From contig JASBTM010000017.1 in the NCBI GenBank assembly GCA_030148425.1, forward strand, positions 186,001-250,000: 64,000 bases of DNA, read 5' to 3'. Below are positions 53,089 through 61,847 of this stretch, in pieces. The DNA comes from Hyphomicrobium sp. (lineage in GTDB: Bacteria; Pseudomonadota; Alphaproteobacteria; Rhizobiales; Hyphomicrobiaceae). The notes under the pieces are model-generated. The model made no database searches and was not told where the DNA came from. It saw only the letters and a program-made list of their open reading frames with translations. Made by a program: the position numbers and the translations under genes. Position 1 is the first letter of the stretch. Every line of letters begins with the position of its first letter.

Positions 53089-53805
53089 CTAACTCGGCCG
53101 CCGCACGGTGATCCGCGTCACCATTGGCATTGGCATATCCCCCGGTGGTCCCTCCCGGAGCCGCAACCCCGGAAGCACTTCGTTCTGCAAAGCGGAATCG
53201 AATTCCGCATTCCCCGTCGACGAGACGATCTGCACGCGGCTGATGCGGCCCGTGCTGTCGGCCCAAATGCGTATCTGTGCCTGCATCAGAGAGTTTCGAA
53301 GCTTCGCGTTGTTGCGAAGCGCACTCTCGATCTCGGCTTGCACCATCGACGCGTACCAGCCCCAGCGACTGCGGCCCGCTCCCCCGAAGAGGCCGCGTCC
53401 GCCAGGATTTGATCCAAGTCCCATCGCATCGCCCGGACCTTCCGCCGCTGCATCGAGTGCAAGCGGGCCGGGTGGCGGTGCGTCGTCTTTGTCGTTGTTG
53501 TCCGCTTTGTCTTCCGGCTTATCGATCGGCTCATCCTTTATTTCCGGCTCGACCATCTTCGGCTGCTCGATCATTTTCTCTTCGGGCATGGCCTGCGGAG
53601 GAGGAGGCGGAGGCGGCGGAGGAGGCGGCATGATCTGCACCACGATCGGCTCCGGAATTCGCCGCGGCGGAGGCGTCTTGTCTTGATTCATCATCCACGC
53701 CGCGCCCCCAACGATGATCGCCGTGGCGGCAAGGAATGCCGATCCGATAAGGATGCGATTTCGGTTTTTGGGCTCGGCGTTGGTGCTTTCGTCGCTCATC
53801 GTCAC
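53089..53805 (-). CDS. TonB-like energy-transducing protein with polyproline arm
   Basis: A 238-residue protein. A short cytoplasmic tail and one membrane segment (ILIGSAFLAATAIIVGGAAW, about residues 14-35) precede a polyproline stretch (11 Pro after IM), an acidic/Lys linker (KPEDKADNNDKDD) and a C-terminal domain (IRIWADSTGRISRVQIVSST to ITVRRPS). This is the TonB layout. The C-terminal domain resembles those of two other cluster proteins more than classical TonB. The gene overlaps exbD by 4 bases and precedes the porin by 13, so it presumably conveys proton-motive force to that porin or to the TpsB-type barrel. Confidence 0.83.
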   Translation of the reverse strand: MTMSDESTNAEPKNRNRILIGSAFLAATAIIVGGAAWMMNQDKTPPPRRIPEPIVVQIMPPPPPPPPPPPQAMPEEKMIEQPKMVEPEIKDEPIDKPEDKADNNDKDDAPPPGPLALDAAAEGPGDAMGLGSNPGGRGLFGGAGRSRWGWYASMVQAEIESALRNNAKLRNSLMQAQIRIWADSTGRISRVQIVSSTGNAEFDSALQNEVLPGLRLREGPPGDMPMPMVTRITVRRPS

Positions 53806-54206
53806 TTGACCAACGGTTTTGTGGCGATGCCGACCTGGGTGATGCTCAGCCGCGAAAGCATGTCCAGAACGTCGACGACATTCTGGAACTGCGTTTGCGA
53901 GTCACCGCGAACGACAACTGGGAATTCCGGTGTGAGCGCCTTCTGCTGCACCAGGCGCTGCTCGAGCTCGGGCAGCGACACCGGAATGGTATCGAGGAAG
54001 ATCTTTCCATCGTTGCCGATCGTGATGGCCTTGGTCGTCTGCTGGGCGAGCGATGGTGAAGGGCTCGCTTTCGGCAGATTGACCTTCATGCCTTGGATCG
54101 TTGCCGTGGTCATGATGATGAAAATGACGAGCAGCACGTACGCCAAGTCGAGCATCGGCGTAATGTTGATGTCATCGTAGAGCTTGTCTTCGGATTGGAC
54201 CTGCAT
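53802..54206 (-). CDS. exbD: ExbD/TolR-family biopolymer transport protein
   Basis: A 134-residue protein with one membrane segment near the N-terminus. It contains the catalytic-type aspartate in NITPMLDLAYVLLVIFIIMT, which carries protons in ExbD and TolR. The periplasmic domain (KAITIGNDGKIFLDTIPVSL, LTPEFPVVVRGDSQTQFQNV) fits the family. It pairs with the ExbB domain of the gene just upstream (5 bases between) to energise the TonB-like protein. Confidence 0.92.
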   Translation of the reverse strand: MQVQSEDKLYDDINITPMLDLAYVLLVIFIIMTTATIQGMKVNLPKASPSPSLAQQTTKAITIGNDGKIFLDTIPVSLPELEQRLVQQKALTPEFPVVVRGDSQTQFQNVVDVLDMLSRLSITQVGIATKPLVK

Positions 54207-54211
54207 CGCCC

Positions 54212-56302
54212 TTACTCCGCTGCGATGCGCAGGGGAGCGGGGGCTGGCCGATCCGCGTGAAGCTCGGCCATCCGGGTCACGAATTCATCGACGAAGACCC
54301 GCATATCGCTGGTTACGTCTTTGATGCGGGACGTCAGATAGTTGTATCCGAATAGAGCCGGGATAGCGACGGCGAGACCGGCGACGGTTGCGACCAACGC
54401 TGCAGCAATACCCGGTGCAATCGCGTTGACGTTGACGTCGCCAGATTCCGCGATCGCAGCGAAGGTGATCATGACGCCGACGACCGTTCCGAGAAGGCCG
54501 AGAAATGGGCCGCCCGAGATGGCGATCGTAAGCATCACCATCATCCGGTTGAGTTTCTGGCTCTCTCTCACCATCACAGCGTCAAGGCTGGCGCGGATCG
54601 CAGCAATCGAAGGATCCGCAAGAATGCGCCGCTGACCATCGTTCGGACCGGCGTGCCGTGCCGCGATTTCGGCCGCACCTCGCTTGAAGATCTGATAGAG
54701 CGAAGAATTCTTGAAAGTTTTTTCACCGCCCGTGGAGAGGCCTTCGAGCATCTGATTGATCTCGCCGTACTCACCTTTCGAGAGGTCGACCATCGTTGCC
54801 GACGCGACGCGGTAGCTCTTGAGGAACTCCTCGTTCGCGCGCGCCTGCTTCCTGATCAGAGAAGTCTTTCCGATCATGACGAACCAGCTGATGACCGACA
54901 GGACGACGAGGAAGCCGATCACGACCCAGCCGTCGATCGTGACCGAGCGTAGGATCACCGCGAAGTAGCCCGACAGCCAGCTGGCGGTTTCTTCGTCAAC
55001 GCTGAAGGTTATGAACTTCGCCTGATCCGGTCCTTGGCTGATCGTCTCGGCTTTGATGAAGCCTGCAGGGCGTGCGATCTTCGAGATGGACAGCTCGTCG
55101 AGATCACCGGCGAAGCCCGCCGACGTTACGACCACTGCAGCTGGTGCAGGAGCAGGTGCCGGCTGTGCAGCAGCGGCATCCGGCGTAGCACCGGCAGCTT
55201 GCTGTTCAGCTGTTGCGGCTTCCCCGGCCGGCTGAGTGGCACCGTCCGTAGAGGGGGCTGCTGCATCGGCTGGAGAACCCGCTGGAGCTTGCCCCTCCAC
55301 GGACGGCGCCGCCGGCGTGGCGTTGGAGATTACCCCGCCGCCGAGGCTAGCGGTGGAGTTTAACGCCGGTAGCTGCGCGCTCAACGTCGCGTATGGAGTG
55401 CCATCAAGATAAAGAGTGATCGTGCCATTCGCAGCGGCCATCGCGAGATGGTGCCAGCTGTTCATTGCGACGGGTGCGCCATTCGTCGTCCGCTGCACGC
55501 TGCCGTTCAACACTTCGACAAACGGAGATCCGTTATCGAGACCTATGACGAAGCCGCGTCCGCCGTCGTGGCGACTGTAGATTGCGGCGTTCGGCTGAGG
55601 AGCCGCAGGCTTGATCCACGCCGACCAGGTGATGGATCCGTTCTCGGGAAGCATCAGCGAGGGAGCCGCGGGCAGCGTAATCGGTGCCTGGCCCGTAAGG
55701 CGCAAACCTGTACCGACGATGGATCCATCCGCAGGCTGTCCGGCGCTCTGAGCACCATTGGCCCAAACGGACGAATCTTGTGCGGGCGATCCACGCTCGG
55801 CAAAGTGATAGACGAGAACCGTATCAGCGTCGTACGTCGCTTTCGGATCGCTCGCTTTTTGTGCTTTCTTATTGCCGTAGTAGAGCCAGAAATCCGATTT
55901 CTGACCCGGGCTCAGGTTTGGCACCTGCACCCAAGCAAACGCTTCGCCGAGAAGAGAGTCATACTTCTCGATGTGGAACTTGAGCGGCGTCTTGTCGTCA
56001 GATGCGACAAACCTCAAATCGTCGCCCGTTTCCTTCGCCTGACCGAAACGGAAATTTCCGACGTGCAATCGGACAAGAACGGCCATCGTGCCGATTTGAT
56101 CGGTGATGTTGGCGCCGGACGCGCTGGTGTCGACCGTGATTTTTTTACGCAACTGCCACTCGTCGTTCCACCACGCTTCGGCCGATTGGGGCAGAGCGAC
56201 GAGAACGAGAGCGGCAAGGATCGACATTCCAAGGCGGGCAAACCAACCTCGGCTGTTCGCGGCTTTCGCCGCACTTCTCGATTTACGTTCAACGTTGTGC
56301 AT
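54212..56302 (-). CDS. DUF2341-LamG-ExbB/TolQ fusion protein
   Basis: A 696-residue protein that joins an extracytoplasmic sensor or binding module to a proton channel. A signal/anchor (FARLGMSILAALVLVALPQS, residues 20-45) is followed by a DUF2341 domain (WWNDEWQLRKKITVDTSASG to about residue 165), a LamG/concanavalin-like domain (ITWSAWIKPAAPQPNAAIYS, HHLAMAAANGTITLYLDG; about 170-330), an Ala/Pro/Thr linker, and a MotA/TolQ/ExbB domain from about 455. The last has GWVVIGFLVVLSVISWFVMI and GPFLGLLGTVVGVMITFAAI. Ordinary ExbB is about 240 residues. The start shares one base with the TpsB-like stop (TGATG). The periplasmic modules could bind glycan or the barrel partner. Confidence 0.9.
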   Translation of the reverse strand: MHNVERKSRSAAKAANSRGWFARLGMSILAALVLVALPQSAEAWWNDEWQLRKKITVDTSASGANITDQIGTMAVLVRLHVGNFRFGQAKETGDDLRFVASDDKTPLKFHIEKYDSLLGEAFAWVQVPNLSPGQKSDFWLYYGNKKAQKASDPKATYDADTVLVYHFAERGSPAQDSSVWANGAQSAGQPADGSIVGTGLRLTGQAPITLPAAPSLMLPENGSITWSAWIKPAAPQPNAAIYSRHDGGRGFVIGLDNGSPFVEVLNGSVQRTTNGAPVAMNSWHHLAMAAANGTITLYLDGTPYATLSAQLPALNSTASLGGGVISNATPAAPSVEGQAPAGSPADAAAPSTDGATQPAGEAATAEQQAAGATPDAAAAQPAPAPAPAAVVVTSAGFAGDLDELSISKIARPAGFIKAETISQGPDQAKFITFSVDEETASWLSGYFAVILRSVTIDGWVVIGFLVVLSVISWFVMIGKTSLIRKQARANEEFLKSYRVASATMVDLSKGEYGEINQMLEGLSTGGEKTFKNSSLYQIFKRGAAEIAARHAGPNDGQRRILADPSIAAIRASLDAVMVRESQKLNRMMVMLTIAISGGPFLGLLGTVVGVMITFAAIAESGDVNVNAIAPGIAAALVATVAGLAVAIPALFGYNYLTSRIKDVTSDMRVFVDEFVTRMAELHADRPAPAPLRIAAE

Positions 56303-58089
56303 CAGAATTCACCCCAGACGCGGAAGAGCACACGCGGCTCTCCGCCTTTCACGGTTTCTTCGGTTGATTGCGGCATGGCGACCACGACGGAGCCGTTCAC
56401 GACGTCGAGTGCCTTGAACGTCGTGCCGACGCCGTAACTCCAGAGGTGCTTGAAGCCCTCTTGGTCTGGCAAACGATCGTGAATGTTAGCGAGACCGGCA
56501 TCGACAAAGGTGAAGAGACGCCAGTCGTTAAAGACCTTCCGATCTTTAAGAGCGCGACCGGACTTCTCGACACGATCTTGAAGGTAAGGCCCCATGTTCG
56601 GGGTCCTGAATTCGATCGTTGCGGCGGCGCCCTGGTCGCCGAGCCAAGCGGATTCAAGGAAGCCGCGGACCGTCTGCTCGCCGCCCAAACTGTATTCTTC
56701 ACTCGAAACGAGGGCTTGGTCGGAGAGCTGACCACCGATCTTTCCAAAGAATTGGAAGCCTCTCGGCAGCTCGTAAGTCTCGGATATATCGCCAGAGAAG
56801 ATGAAGAAATTCGGCGTTGCCTTGTAACGCTTCGTATCCCACTCGGCCCAGTCTTCGCTGCCCAGTCCACGCAAGCCGTACGTGACCGACGCGTTAAGCT
56901 GGGTCAGAGATTTTTGCGGCTGCTGCCATGTCGCCGAGTAGCTCGCGACGAATGGGAAATAGGTGATCGGCGAATTGAAGCTGTTGATGCCGATTGCGGT
57001 CGTCTGCTCGAAGTGCTTGTAATCGACACCCACCGAAAGCGTGTGGAAGAAGTCTTCTTTCGCAGGAAGCGTCATGACGGCCCGCGCACCGACGATCTGA
57101 CCCGGACCGACGACGTTCAGATCACCAAGAAGCGCGACGTCGCTGCTCGAGTTCACGCCGTAGAAGAGCAGGCTCAGCCAATCGTTCCCTGGAATACGCG
57201 CAAGGTAGGATCCGGAGAAGGCTTCCATATCGTCGGGACGCTTCGGCGCGACCTGATAAGTGAAGCTCAACGAATGCCCGAGCTGCCACAAGTTGCCGTA
57301 GCTGAGCGTGGTATTTACGCGCAAGTCCGACGTGCTCGGGCTTTGTCGGTTATTGACTTCGACACTTGCGTGGAACGGCAGCTTGTCTTCGACGTTGAGA
57401 TCGACGTCGACGGTCCCAGGCGTGACGCCGGCCCGCAGCGCGGGTGTCACGCGCCGATCCGGCCACTGGTTGAGCGCGACGATGTCTTTAGTAACCGCAC
57501 CGAATTCCGGGAGAACTTCAGGTGCAACCGACCGCGCGTCGAGCTTTGCCTTATCGAGATCGTGATACTTCGAGTTCTTGACCCGAAGCTGCCCGACCTT
57601 CAGCTCCGAAACGGTGAGAGCGACATAGTTCTCGGGAACGTTCTGGTATCGGACGGCGACGCTAACCGTTTGATAACCTTTATCGTGGTATTTTTTTTCC
57701 AGCGCAGAACGCGCCGCTTCGATGTCTTTTGCCGTCTTGCCCGGTCCGAGATACGGATAGACAGCATCTTCGACATCGACCTGAGGCAAAGCATCGGCGC
57801 CTTCGACTCGATACTCATCAATCTCGAAGACTTGCGGCTCCGTTGGCCCTGGAGCCGCTCCACCTTCGGATGCATTTGCCGGCGCTGCTGCGCTGTCGCC
57901 GCTGCTCTCAGTGGCCGCCGCATTCGTCGTGTCAGACGATGCTGGATCAGCAGATGCCGGCATCGACACAATGGCAGTGGCAAGTAACGCCAAAACCATG
58001 GTCGACGCCGACCCCCTCCCTCCCCCGGGAAAAGGCTGCTTAAAAGAATAGCCGAGTTGACGCTTCATCCTGCCGCTCTGACGCCCCAT
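56302..58089 (-). CDS. TpsB/ShlB-type outer-membrane transporter
   Basis: A 595-residue Omp85-superfamily barrel of the two-partner-secretion class. A signal peptide lies near residues 25-48 (MVLALLATAIVSMPASA). The POTRA domains are FEIDEYRVEGADALPQVDVE and LTVSELKVGQLRVKNSKYHD. The 16-strand barrel has the L6-type motif VRGFLESAWLGDQGAA and ends at LFRVWGEF, with a C-terminal Phe. TpsB proteins secrete large beta-helical TpsA partners; none is encoded here. The start at 58089 is ATG; an ATG seven codons later is possible. It is placed after FecI/FecR, so cell-surface signalling may control it. Confidence 0.88.
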   Translation of the reverse strand: MGRQSGRMKRQLGYSFKQPFPGGGRGSASTMVLALLATAIVSMPASADPASSDTTNAAATESSGDSAAAPANASEGGAAPGPTEPQVFEIDEYRVEGADALPQVDVEDAVYPYLGPGKTAKDIEAARSALEKKYHDKGYQTVSVAVRYQNVPENYVALTVSELKVGQLRVKNSKYHDLDKAKLDARSVAPEVLPEFGAVTKDIVALNQWPDRRVTPALRAGVTPGTVDVDLNVEDKLPFHASVEVNNRQSPSTSDLRVNTTLSYGNLWQLGHSLSFTYQVAPKRPDDMEAFSGSYLARIPGNDWLSLLFYGVNSSSDVALLGDLNVVGPGQIVGARAVMTLPAKEDFFHTLSVGVDYKHFEQTTAIGINSFNSPITYFPFVASYSATWQQPQKSLTQLNASVTYGLRGLGSEDWAEWDTKRYKATPNFFIFSGDISETYELPRGFQFFGKIGGQLSDQALVSSEEYSLGGEQTVRGFLESAWLGDQGAAATIEFRTPNMGPYLQDRVEKSGRALKDRKVFNDWRLFTFVDAGLANIHDRLPDQEGFKHLWSYGVGTTFKALDVVNGSVVVAMPQSTEETVKGGEPRVLFRVWGEF

Positions 58090-58328
58090 TGTCTCGCGCC
58101 GATGCCAGCCCCCCCGGGCAGCAATCAGGTCCCATGGTTGTTAGACGTTGCGCAGCGCGGGCTTGCGAATCCGCCGAGCGAAGTTTTTTTGGAAGGCCGC
58201 ACCGAATGGGCCGGTTTCTCAACGCGAGATCGAAGTTTTTCGCGGAGTTCAGAGAGGAATTTCGAAAGGCAGACAAATACAATCAGTGTGTCTGCGATCT
58301 TCGTGCCACACAGTCAAAGCGTGGCGGT

Positions 58329-59333
58329 TTAGCTTAACAGCGTGACTCCGCCGGGTAGCGAAGTCGCTTTCGCTCCGAACAGCTGTCTCACCTGCTCGAC
58401 GAAATTGCCGAGCTGATCGCGATGGAAAGTGCCGTTAACGACGCGAGCGCGGAGCTCCGAACTCGTTATGAAAATATGGCCCGGACGATATCGATTGATT
58501 TCATCGACCACTTCGCCGAGGGGCTTACCGGAAAAAATGAGAACGCCGGAGCGCCAAGCCGTCGCTTTGTCGACGTCGACATTGACGACGGCGCCTAGGC
58601 CTGCCCTCGAATAGGAGATCTGCTGCCCCGGCAACAATTCGATTTTGCTGGCGCCCCTCGTAATACCGACACTGCCCGAAGCGCAGGTGACCGAGACGAC
58701 GCCATCAATGCAGCGGGCATCGAAATCAGCAATTCCGGCGATGATTTTGCTGTCGGCGGCAAGAACGATGAGCTTTTTTCCGCCTTGCGCGTTGGCGGTA
58801 AATGCAGCTTCGCCGTTGATCAACTCGACCTTGGTGTCCACCTGGCTGGATTCAACCGCGACGCTCGTCAGCGTGCCGAGCTTCACGGAAATTTCCGGAC
58901 TGAGAGCGACCTTGAGTTCATCGCCCTTGCCGGTGCGATAATCGGCAGCGAGTTCTTTGAGCGACGGCCATAGATCCGCCGGCGGACGGACGAGGAGATA
59001 GCCGCCGACACCGGCTGCCAGCGCTCCTCCGAGAAGAGCGCGCCGGGTGGGGGATTTCGGGAGAAAAGCCACGACATTGGAAACGGGCGGCTTGACGTCA
59101 GAGGGCGTTTCACCAGCAGCGACTTTGAATGTCTGCCAAAGGCGCACGGCTTTCTTTAGCGCCTCCTCGTTGGCGGCGCTCTCGTTCCGCCAGCATCGGA
59201 ATGCCGCGGCGTCTGCTGCTGTCGCCTCGCCAGATTTCAACCGGACAAGCCAAGTAATTGCTTGGCGTGTCGGCAAATCCAGATCGGACGATGGATCGGC
59301 GGGCTCGTTCACAACCCCAAAAATCCTTGTCAC
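58329..59333 (-). CDS. fecR: FecR-family anti-sigma/regulatory protein
   Basis: A 334-residue inner-membrane protein. The N-terminal cytoplasmic part (DLPTRQAITWLVRLKSGEAT, AAFRCWRNESAANEEAL) matches the DUF4880 sigma-binding helix-turn region. One membrane segment follows (RRALLGGALAAGVGGYLLVR, about residues 105-125). The periplasmic FecR domain has VALSPEISVKLGTLTSVAVE and a C-terminal STN-like IFSGKPLGEVVDEINRYRPG. The GTG at 59333 (GGA nearby) is preferred because upstream in-frame codons lie within the sigma gene. It should relay a periplasmic signal to the adjacent ECF sigma factor. Confidence 0.87.
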   Translation of the reverse strand: MTRIFGVVNEPADPSSDLDLPTRQAITWLVRLKSGEATAADAAAFRCWRNESAANEEALKKAVRLWQTFKVAAGETPSDVKPPVSNVVAFLPKSPTRRALLGGALAAGVGGYLLVRPPADLWPSLKELAADYRTGKGDELKVALSPEISVKLGTLTSVAVESSQVDTKVELINGEAAFTANAQGGKKLIVLAADSKIIAGIADFDARCIDGVVSVTCASGSVGITRGASKIELLPGQQISYSRAGLGAVVNVDVDKATAWRSGVLIFSGKPLGEVVDEINRYRPGHIFITSSELRARVVNGTFHRDQLGNFVEQVRQLFGAKATSLPGGVTLLS

Positions 59334-59376
59334 GTTTCCGAGAAAGACTGCGTCTCTTACCCAGATTCGAGAAATT

Positions 59377-59970
59377 CTAGTCAGTAGACGATTCTGAGGA
59401 GGGGGTTTCGCAATTATTTCCAAAATTTTCTTCAAGGCGGCGGGCGCCGTATTCCAGCGCGCGCTGAACCTCAACGTCAATTGTACGGACGCTTACCCCA
59501 AAACGCGCGGCAAGTTCGCTCCGGGGCTTATTCTCTATAAGAACCGCTTTGAAAATCGTCCGGCGCCGCTCGGGCATTTCTTCGAGCACGCGCTCCAGCG
59601 CCCGAAGCTCGGAGCGGGCTTCGGTGACACGCTCGGGATCGGGGTTCTCGTCGGCAATATCGAGAAGAGCATCTACTTCGTCCGTAGACAGGCGGCGCGC
59701 TTCAGATCGGCGCTTGTCAGCAGCAATATTGACGGCGATCCGAAATAGATAGCTGATCGGATTGCGTACCGAACTCAATACGGAGGCCGTCTCCAGACGC
59801 AGATATGTTTCTTGAAGCGCCTCGTCGGCAGCATCCGGCGAGCCCAAGCGTCGCGTCAACCGCCGACTTAGGTTCGCGTAGTTGATGACCAGAAACTGCT
59901 GTAGCGCCGTTCGGTGCGCGTCCGACACGTTCTGCCCCCAACTCGCGAACGCCCGTACGGACGTGTTCAT
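59377..59970 (-). CDS. fecI: ECF sigma factor, FecI type
   Basis: A 197-residue sigma-70-family ECF factor. The sigma2 region is AADEALQETYLRLETASVLS, then ISYLFRIAVNIAADKRRSEA. The sigma4 region is MPERRRTIFKAVLIENKPRS, then ELAARFGVSVRTIDVEVQRA. This is the FecI group, normally controlled by FecR and a TonB-dependent transducer with an STN domain. In this cluster the STN domain is on a soluble-type protein (60815-61564) and not on a receptor. Targets are likely the envelope genes downstream. Confidence 0.93.
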   Translation of the reverse strand: MNTSVRAFASWGQNVSDAHRTALQQFLVINYANLSRRLTRRLGSPDAADEALQETYLRLETASVLSSVRNPISYLFRIAVNIAADKRRSEARRLSTDEVDALLDIADENPDPERVTEARSELRALERVLEEMPERRRTIFKAVLIENKPRSELAARFGVSVRTIDVEVQRALEYGARRLEENFGNNCETPSSESSTD

Positions 59971-60049
59971 CCGTAGGTAAACATCCGTTAGCCGAGACGA
60001 ATAACAGAAATGTGACTATAACGCTTTCTGGAGTCCGCGATGTCTCGAG

Positions 60050-60066
60050 CGCGACGAGCCGTCGCG
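60050..60066 (-). terminator. Hairpin between tonB and the sigma factor gene
   Basis: The perfect 6-bp stem CGCGAC (60050-60055) / GTCGCG (60061-60066) with a 5-base loop lies 13 bases after the tonB stop. There is no T-run, so termination is uncertain. It suggests the STN-tonB pair and the sigma-FecR pair are partly separate units. Confidence 0.4.
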
Positions 60067-60078
60067 ACAGAAAATGTT

Positions 60079-60759
60079 TTATCGTAGAGAGAACGCGATC
60101 GGCAGAAGCACTCTCAACTCGTCCGGCATTTCACCCGGGATAGAAGGCAGCGGCTCGGCACGATACAGCGTAGCGATGGCTTCGACGTCGAGGTCCGTCT
60201 CACCAGAGCTTCTCATCACCTGAGCGTCGAGCACGCGGCCGTCGCGACGCAGCCGGAAAAGCACTTGCACCGTTCCTTCCACGCCCTTCGACTTTGCCCG
60301 CACCGGATACTGCTCGAAGCGGGCAATGTGTTGTAGAAGCTCGTGCCGGAATTTCAACGCCGCTTCCGTACGCGACGCCACCGAAACCGGACGCGGCGGT
60401 GCGATGACAGCCGGAGCAGGCGGATCGTGCTGGACTGACACCTCAGACACCTGCGCATCGCCTTCCGACCACGACGGGTCGGACTCAGTCGAGCGGCCGA
60501 CACTGCCGGCTGCCACAACGGCTTGATGCTCCGGCGGCGGCGCCTCGATCGGCGTTGGATCCTTAGTTTCTACGATGACCACTTGGACCGTCGGCCCGGG
60601 CTCGAGGCCCCCCGGTCTTTGCGGCCACTGCCTCAACCAGTAGACGCCTCCCGCAAGCAGCATGATGGCGACGCCCGACACGATGACGAGACGAAAAATC
60701 TCGCTGGACGCTGCTGCGGCCGCTTCCTCGTCCCTTCCTGGGTGCCGGTCAGACGTCAT
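60079..60759 (-). CDS. tonB: TonB family protein
   Basis: A 226-residue energy transducer. A short cytoplasmic tail, a membrane segment (IFRLVIVSGVAIMLLAGGVYWL, about residues 22-44) and a Pro/Glu-rich periplasmic arm (DPTPIEAPPPEHQA) lead to a canonical TonB C-terminal domain: YPVRAKSKGVEGTVQVLFRL, VLDAQVMRSSGETDLDVEAI and AEPLPSIPG. It would deliver proton-motive force from ExbB-ExbD to an outer-membrane partner with a TonB box. It is the only classical TonB here, and no TonB-dependent receptor is in the window. Confidence 0.9.
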   Translation of the reverse strand: MTSDRHPGRDEEAAAAASSEIFRLVIVSGVAIMLLAGGVYWLRQWPQRPGGLEPGPTVQVVIVETKDPTPIEAPPPEHQAVVAAGSVGRSTESDPSWSEGDAQVSEVSVQHDPPAPAVIAPPRPVSVASRTEAALKFRHELLQHIARFEQYPVRAKSKGVEGTVQVLFRLRRDGRVLDAQVMRSSGETDLDVEAIATLYRAEPLPSIPGEMPDELRVLLPIAFSLR

Positions 60760-60814
60760 ACGTGGGACTCTTATAGTTCCCGCTCAGGGGCTCGGACTTG
60801 CTTCGCCCTTTCGG

Positions 60815-61564
60815 TCACAACGAGCGGACCGTGATGACGACTTTGACTGGCTGAGGTGTGTTCGAAGGTGGAGCTCTACTCAAGACGACACCTTGAAGCG
60901 CCGACGGAATGGACGCGTCGCGTTCGGTGTTGCCGGTCGAGTTCAACAACCCAACGGTGCGGATCTTGCGTGTAGGATCAATCCACAAATTGATGCTCGC
61001 CTTATACGAGCCGGACCGCGTGCTGGCATTCTGACGGAGTGCTCTTTCGAGATCGAACTGAACAGTCTCGCTGAACTCGCGAAGCGTTCGCGCATCGGCG
61101 CGGCTGCTGCCGTCCGTTACCTGGAGAGTATCCAGTGCGAGATCAGCGTCGGCCAACGGGCTCATTGGCGGCAAGTTATCTTCAGCCGAGAAAGGCAAAG
61201 ACAATGTAATGGCATTCTGACGCGCGTAACGAACCTTAAGCTCGGTCCGGCTGAGCAGCAGTTGCAATGCCATCTCGGACGTATATTCACCTTCGATCTT
61301 TTCAGATTGAAGCGACGCTACGATGCTGGATTCATAGAGGACTTCTATTCCGCTCAGGCGCGCATAGGTTTCCAATGCGCTGGCCAAAGGCTGAGCCGGA
61401 ATGTCGAAGAAGCGCGACGTCGCCTCACTACGTAGAGCGCCTTCGCCCCAGCCGTGGTCGGCGGATACACTTGCTAGCCCAATAAGGAGAGCCAAAAGGC
61501 ATGCGAGACGAGGCGACACAAACCTAAAGGACTTCGTTGCAAACGCAGCTGTCATACCGCTCAA
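60815..61564 (-). CDS. Secreted STN plus TonB-C-like two-domain protein
   Basis: A 249-residue periplasmic protein. A signal peptide (ACLLALLIGLASVSA, cleavage near residue 36) is followed by an STN domain (FFDIPAQPLASALETYARLS, then IEVLYESSIVASLQSEKIEG and EMALQLLLSRTELKVRYARQ). The C-terminal domain (SINLWIDPTRKIRTVGLLNS, STGNTERDASIP, to VKVVITVRSL) resembles TonB-C. STN normally sits at the N-terminus of FecA-like receptors and contacts FecR. Here it is detached from a barrel and joined to a TonB-like fold. It may act as a free periplasmic signal carrier between TonB, FecR and FecI. The 283 bases upstream show no gene. Confidence 0.85.
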   Translation of the reverse strand: MSGMTAAFATKSFRFVSPRLACLLALLIGLASVSADHGWGEGALRSEATSRFFDIPAQPLASALETYARLSGIEVLYESSIVASLQSEKIEGEYTSEMALQLLLSRTELKVRYARQNAITLSLPFSAEDNLPPMSPLADADLALDTLQVTDGSSRADARTLREFSETVQFDLERALRQNASTRSGSYKASINLWIDPTRKIRTVGLLNSTGNTERDASIPSALQGVVLSRAPPSNTPQPVKVVITVRSL

Positions 61565-61847
61565 GTGAGCTACTCACTGATTTTGATCGATCTTCCAGGA
61601 TTGAGACCCAAACTGCCGTTGGGCTCAACTGCGTTCTCTACACACCTATGCATGACTGGTGGATGACAGCTTGGCACGATAGGCCATCGCCGGTCAGAAG
61701 GTTTGAGCGAATTTTCTTGCGCTGATGCATCCGCGTATCGGTTGCCGCGTCGCGCGAGGGATTTAACCCGAAGGAACCACAAGCGCTCCAGTTCACATGA
61801 CCGGCGAGACGCCTAGAGATGGTTCCGGAGCACTGCGACCACTTTCG

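Noticed and set aside
56368-57987. Long plus-strand frame (539 codons) opposite the TpsB-type gene
   Set aside because: Composition is Arg/Asp/Val-rich as expected for the antisense of a GC-rich gene. The minus frame has POTRA and barrel features.
56302-58089. Predicting a TpsA substrate in the window
   Set aside because: No large secreted beta-helical protein with a TPS domain is encoded on either strand here.
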